From Sipunculus nudus (taxonomy: Eukaryota > Annelida > Sipuncula > Golfingiida > Sipunculidae): DNA of 64,000 nucleotides. Shown here piece by piece: positions 54,189 to 60,100 of the stretch (positions are counted from its first letter, which is position 1; each line of letters starts with the position of its first letter). The notes beneath the pieces were generated by a model that was given only the letters and a program-made list of their open reading frames with translations, ran no database searches and had not been told where the DNA came from. The translations under genes and the position numbers were made by a program. The DNA is taken from the NCBI GenBank assembly GCA_026874595.1, contig CM049310.1, positions 77,555,056 through 77,619,055 of the forward strand. Direction: 5' to 3'.

Positions 54189-57100
54189 CCTTAGCTTCTA
54201 ATGTTCAATTAACCCAGCTAGAACTTTTCAACTGCGTCTGTTTGAATCTACTAAATATAACCATTTCACATGTTAATGTAGACCAGGAAAGCTCAGTGTT
54301 AACAAATGGGACCCTGTGCTTTTGATAGCTAGGATCGTATATTACAGCTTATATGATGGGACGAGGTGATTTAAAGTAAAATCTCACGACTCCGGATTCT
54401 TAAAACTTATTTAACCAGAGTAACATATTCTATATATATAGCAGAAACATGGGGAACTCGTTCAGGTCGTTCAGAAATCTGTTTTAAAGACGTTTCCGCT
54501 TTTTGCTAATGCCTCATGAGAGAGGAGCATTTAGATTTAGATACCATAGCATTCTTGTTACTGCTGGCATCGTCGATGCGACCTGTCCGCCAGTTAGTAC
54601 CCGTGATCTGCGTCCCAGCCGTCCATGTCAGTTTCTTGTAGTTGAAAATGACGAAGGTGCTTTTGTTGTCTGTCACCAGCACAACTTGGAACGTGTTCTC
54701 CTACAACGAAAACCCAAGATTTTCATGCTTAACTGTGATGGCATAATATTCATGGATTTTGTAGGTCGGCAAGATCAGAGAAATTCTAAATTTTAAGTTT
54801 ACATGAATTTGTATTTGAACAATATTCTGAATGTGTTCCGGTGTATATAAAATATCCAACGAATATGTACATAGGTGGGCAGTTACATTTAGAGAATATA
54901 TATTAAAATATATCACCAGATCTAACCGAGAATTGGAACTAAATATTATTTGGTGATACAGAAGCGACAAACCAGGCAGTCCATGTAAATGTTAGATGTG
55001 AATATGATGACTGTTCGATCGCTCATTTTACAGGAAGAAGGTCCTTTAGACAACAGCTTTGTAAAACCTTTCTCGTCACAGGAAACCCCGCATTGTGTGA
55101 TAAATACACAATATTTTATATGAATGATGGGCATGGTATATCCTCACTTCTGTCTTTCACAAAAAATACCAAAGCTTGATTATTGTTCACTTAAACTTTT
55201 TTTTACATTTCTTTCTGGACTGTCTGACTGAACTGGTGTCACACATTTTCTCCCATTTTACAAACATATATACACATGCGCGTGTCGGCCTCTTGTAATG
55301 TTATCATTTTTAATATAGATGATAATTTACATTTGGTCTGCTTGTGAAATCACCATCTTCCTGGTAATACGTCACTCTGTCCCACGTGACAATGTAAAGG
55401 TGACTCGGAACAAACTGGTTGAAACCGATTTCTCCAAAGGCGTGGGCTATATCTGCGCCTGCGCGGTGCCGCTCCAGCTCATCTGTCGTCTCTCGGTGGT
55501 ATACCTTATACATACAAAGCAAAGAATAGATAAATTTAAAGTAAACAAATGGCAAGTACAGAAATGAAGCAGAAGCCTACACAAAAAAATAAAACTTTAA
55601 TGATTAAAGTTTAATCAGACAACAAACTATAGCAATTTTATGGCAATGTAAATGGACACTTAAAGTCAGTTTCATCCCTTCTAGCCCTAACATTCAGCTT
55701 CCATTCAGGAATAAAACACCTGTTATCTGGTTTCCTTGAGAGTAAGTGCAAATACTTTCATACATACTGAACATTAAGTTACAATTTTATATCTCAAATG
55801 GTTCACCACAACTGTATCATGCGTAAAGTGTAGGGGTTATTGTATGTCCTCATGCTGAACGACAAATATCGTCGTCTGAACCACTTTGGTCAGACCTGAT
55901 CATGCTTAAGAGGGTAAATTCTCCACCTCCGGAGCCTTAAAGCAAACAAGCAAGAACAACTAAATAAGAATCATTTGCGTTACAGGCCTGTAGCTACATC
56001 GCTTTATGTCCACTGTTGCCATGACAATTTTATTATATTTACATGGCAAAGGGGAAATGATAGAGCAGGTAGTAATTTTTCAACAAGGTAAATAAATACC
56101 TACCTGACGGCTTTTTTAAGAAACAGAATGATTTTTAAATATGAGAAATCAGTCTACATTTTACAGCATTTCTGACCCACTAATGGCGGTCAATATCTAC
56201 CTGACGGCTTTTTTAAGAAACAGAATGATTTTTAAATATGAGAAATCAGTCTACATTTTACAGCATTTCTGACCCACTAATGGCGGTCAATACCTACCTG
56301 ACGGCTTTTTTAAGAAACAGAATGATTTTTAAATATGAGAAATCAGTCTACATTTTACAGCATTTCTGACCCCTAATGGCGGTCAATATCTACCTGACGG
56401 CTTATTTAAGAAACAGAATGATTTTAAAATATGAGAAATCAGTCTACATTTTACAGCATATCTAACCCACTAATGGCGGTCAATACCTACCTGACGGCTT
56501 ATTTAAGAAACAGAATGATTTTAAAATATGAGAAATCAGTCTACATTTTACAGCATATCTGACCCACTAATGGCGGTCAATACCTACCTGACGGCTTATT
56601 TAAGAAACAGAATGATTTTAAAATATGAGAAATCAGTCTACATTTTACAGCATATCTGACCCACTAATGGCGGTCATGGTTTTTGATCCCATGCAAAAGC
56701 AGTCTTGATTGACAGATTTTCATTGGGTGATGTCATATATATTTACACCTAATATTAAATATAATAGTTAAAATTAGCAAAGAGGGCTACTCATAAAGGA
56801 ACACATCTGATCTGCCAGATTATTTTGAAGAGACCAAAACGTTGTGAAATAAAAACACTGGATTTATTGTGAAGTTCGTATCTGCCAAATATATTAGATT
56901 GTTACTTATATACGTAGTTTCCTAGGATTTTTTGAAAATGTAAACTTTTAATAAATAATTCCCCAAAACAGGTATACACAGGTTGGTGGAACAATATAAC
57001 AATATGCAGCTTTCGGGGTCATTTCAATTAGGCTTAGGATTTCCCCACATTATAGAGTAAAGGGCATAGCTGTAAAACGACATAAGCAAGACTGCATGCA

Positions 57101-60100
57101 ATTATAAGCCCTGCCATATATGTAAACTGATACTATATAATGCACTGATAACATATCAAAGTATTATGAAGGTTTTTATACCATTCCTATCTTTTCGTTA
57201 ATGGTTACATTCTCAAACATGATTCTCAAGAAAACATGCGGTGTCATATTTCAAGAAATCCATCAATATGTATATTTAAACATATACAACGGTTTTTTAC
57301 TTGATTTCGATGATCATATAAAACAATAATTAGGCAGAAAAAGCTGATTTCTCAGGCACTGCGCGCAACAATGCTAACCCCCCTGCATCAACAATTTTTA
57401 TTTTGACTTTCAGTAAAAATTAACCGAATCTGAGCTTTAGCCACTCGAACCTTAATATCTTCAAAAATAAAATAATAAAATATTGTTAGCTGTGCTTTTC
57501 CTGTTCAGCAAATAATTTTGTTATTATCATGTTGTCCCCTAATACAATGAAAGCGAAAATCTGTAACAAAAAGTAGAAGATATCTTCGCCAGCACCAATT
57601 AAAAAAATAAATTCCTGAGAAACATACCTTTCTGCCTTAATTTTATAGTTTTCCCATCTATAACTGCAAGAATTGCCCTAGTAAAACCACATATTTGCCG
57701 AACAGTATATCGGCTGTTCCCGTTACTTCTCGGGCATTTAATTAATCAACTCTTTTTAATAACAAAGTACATCAGGGTCCATCATCCATCCGAGATGAAA
57801 TTATGCTTTTGACATATAATAATGCAAAAATGACGCTGAAAAATAAATGAGGCCAGTTAAATGGGCAGGAATGAAAGTCATTGAACTGAGGGCGTACCCA
57901 GTATTTCCAGGGGACCTATATATGTTCCCAAGAACATACCTATCTATAAAATTAATACGGAGTTGTTTTTTTTCTAGACCAAGGTTTACCTGCTTCTCTT
58001 CTGATTTAACTCTCCAAATTCGGCAGACGTATTGGTGGTGTGCTCTTCTAGGACAAGTTTGCTTTATTTTGCGGGATTATGCACTATTAAGCTGAATAAT
58101 TAAACATTTTAATATTTCCCCATTAGGTGCCCCTATTTCTTTTGCACTTTTTCAGGAGGCGCCTCGGTGATTTTCACTGGCCTGTTAAGACTGTGGCCAG
58201 AGTGCATGTCTTGCCCAAAAGGCATTTCCCTGCAATACGCAGTCACGCAGGTCCACTATAATCCCCATTGTACCCCATATCCTCTAAAGGAATTTTCTCT
58301 CTAAAAAGGAAGTAAAGATTTTTAATCCCATGACCACATGACTCCGCTTTCAATGCGAGGGCTTTTCAGTTTAGTCAACACTTAGCACTGAGTCCAGTGA
58401 TGTGACCACCGTTTGACAATTTTTTTATGGGTTACAAGTATGTGGATTTTTAGACATTCAAAAATATCTTGCCATGATAACCATAGTTTCAAAAGTTCGG
58501 CCAAGTCAAGCGTTTTATGAAGTTTATTTTAAAAATGAAGCCCCACAACTTAACTATCATTCGGTTTGGGTGTGGGGGGGTGGTGGTGGTGGGGGGGGGG
58601 GGGGGGGGGGGGGGGGGGAGTGTTCACATATATTTGTGAAGATCCGTTGTCTGTTGGGACGGCGAAACATGAAAAATATCACAATTACATCTTTAAACTG
58701 ATAACAAACTAGAATCTGTAGTCAGGGCGTACAGACCTCCACCAGAATCTCCTTTAATATCAGTCATGTGTTCACGTGTATGCGTTTCATGTGTGAACAC
58801 TGTCATGTTTCAGTAAAACGAGTTCACCTTGCGAGTGGCAGAGCAAATAAATACGAATGGCTGGCTTCCACAAGGGGACAAAGGAATGGTCCATTGTCAT
58901 TATTTTTCGTAAGAAAATCTATAATGTGGTGATTCTTATGACCTCCAAAATGAAATGGACTATTGATATGTCTTTACCCTAACCCTCTACAAATGTTCAA
59001 CAAAACATTTTTCACCTGTCACGCTTTTTCAGGAGGCGACCTGTAATCCCCACTGAACCCCTTTTCCATTATTCCATTATATCGCCTGTTAAGGAATTTT
59101 ACTCTGTCAAAAGGAAGTAAAGATTTTAAATTCAAGCGCGGAACACATATTCACATGAATCTTTTAATAGGGAGCACTTTTCCGTTGAGTGGACACAAAG
59201 AGCTGAAACCCTTAACACGATCACAGTTTTATAGGTATACAGGTATGTTGATTTTTATACATTTAGAAGTATCTTTCCATAATAACCATGGTTTTAATAG
59301 TTCTGCCACGTTATGGGTTGTGTGAAAAAAATTTATTTTTTAAAAGGAAGCCCTGGGGGGGGGAGCCCTTTGGATTGCACACACTTCTAAGGGTTCTCAA
59401 TCTCTTGGAGACTTTGAAACCCCCGCCAGAATCTACTAATCAGTCATTCGTTCAAACGTGCACGTTTCATTTAAAACATTGTCATGGTTCAGAAACACGG
59501 GTTCACCAGGCGAGTGGCAGAACAACTGCATACGAATGGGCGGCTTCTACTTGGGGACAAAGGAATAGCCCTTAAAATTATTCCTTTGTGGAACTATGAA
59601 TATGGCACTTAAGAAAAAAAAATTATATTATGGTGATTCCGATTACCTCCAAAAATTAATGGATTACGGATGCAGTTTACCCTACCCTCTACAAATTTTA
59701 GCAAAATCTGTATATTACATTTTGCGTTAATTTGCTGAAAGACAATGCAACGAACCAAGGCTGAAGTGGTTTCTTTGCTAAATGCTTTCATCGAAATATG
59801 TCAACCTGCTTTCTTTTTATCTGGGAGAGTTGTCAATTTTGCATCAGACCTGCTTATTCCAAGACAATTTACCGTACTTAAACCAAAAATCGAATACTGT
59901 TGGCATATATTTTTCTGGGCCTATCTTTTCACATTGGCAGCTATACGTTTCGCGTACAGGAGACTTCAACGACTTAATCATGTGTATACAAATAACGCAA
60001 GTGTCTGTTTACATGCCTTAGACTATACTCTCAACTGACTACAATGAATAAACATCGTGTTTCACGATGTCGCCTGAGCTTCAACTAATACAAAGCATCT

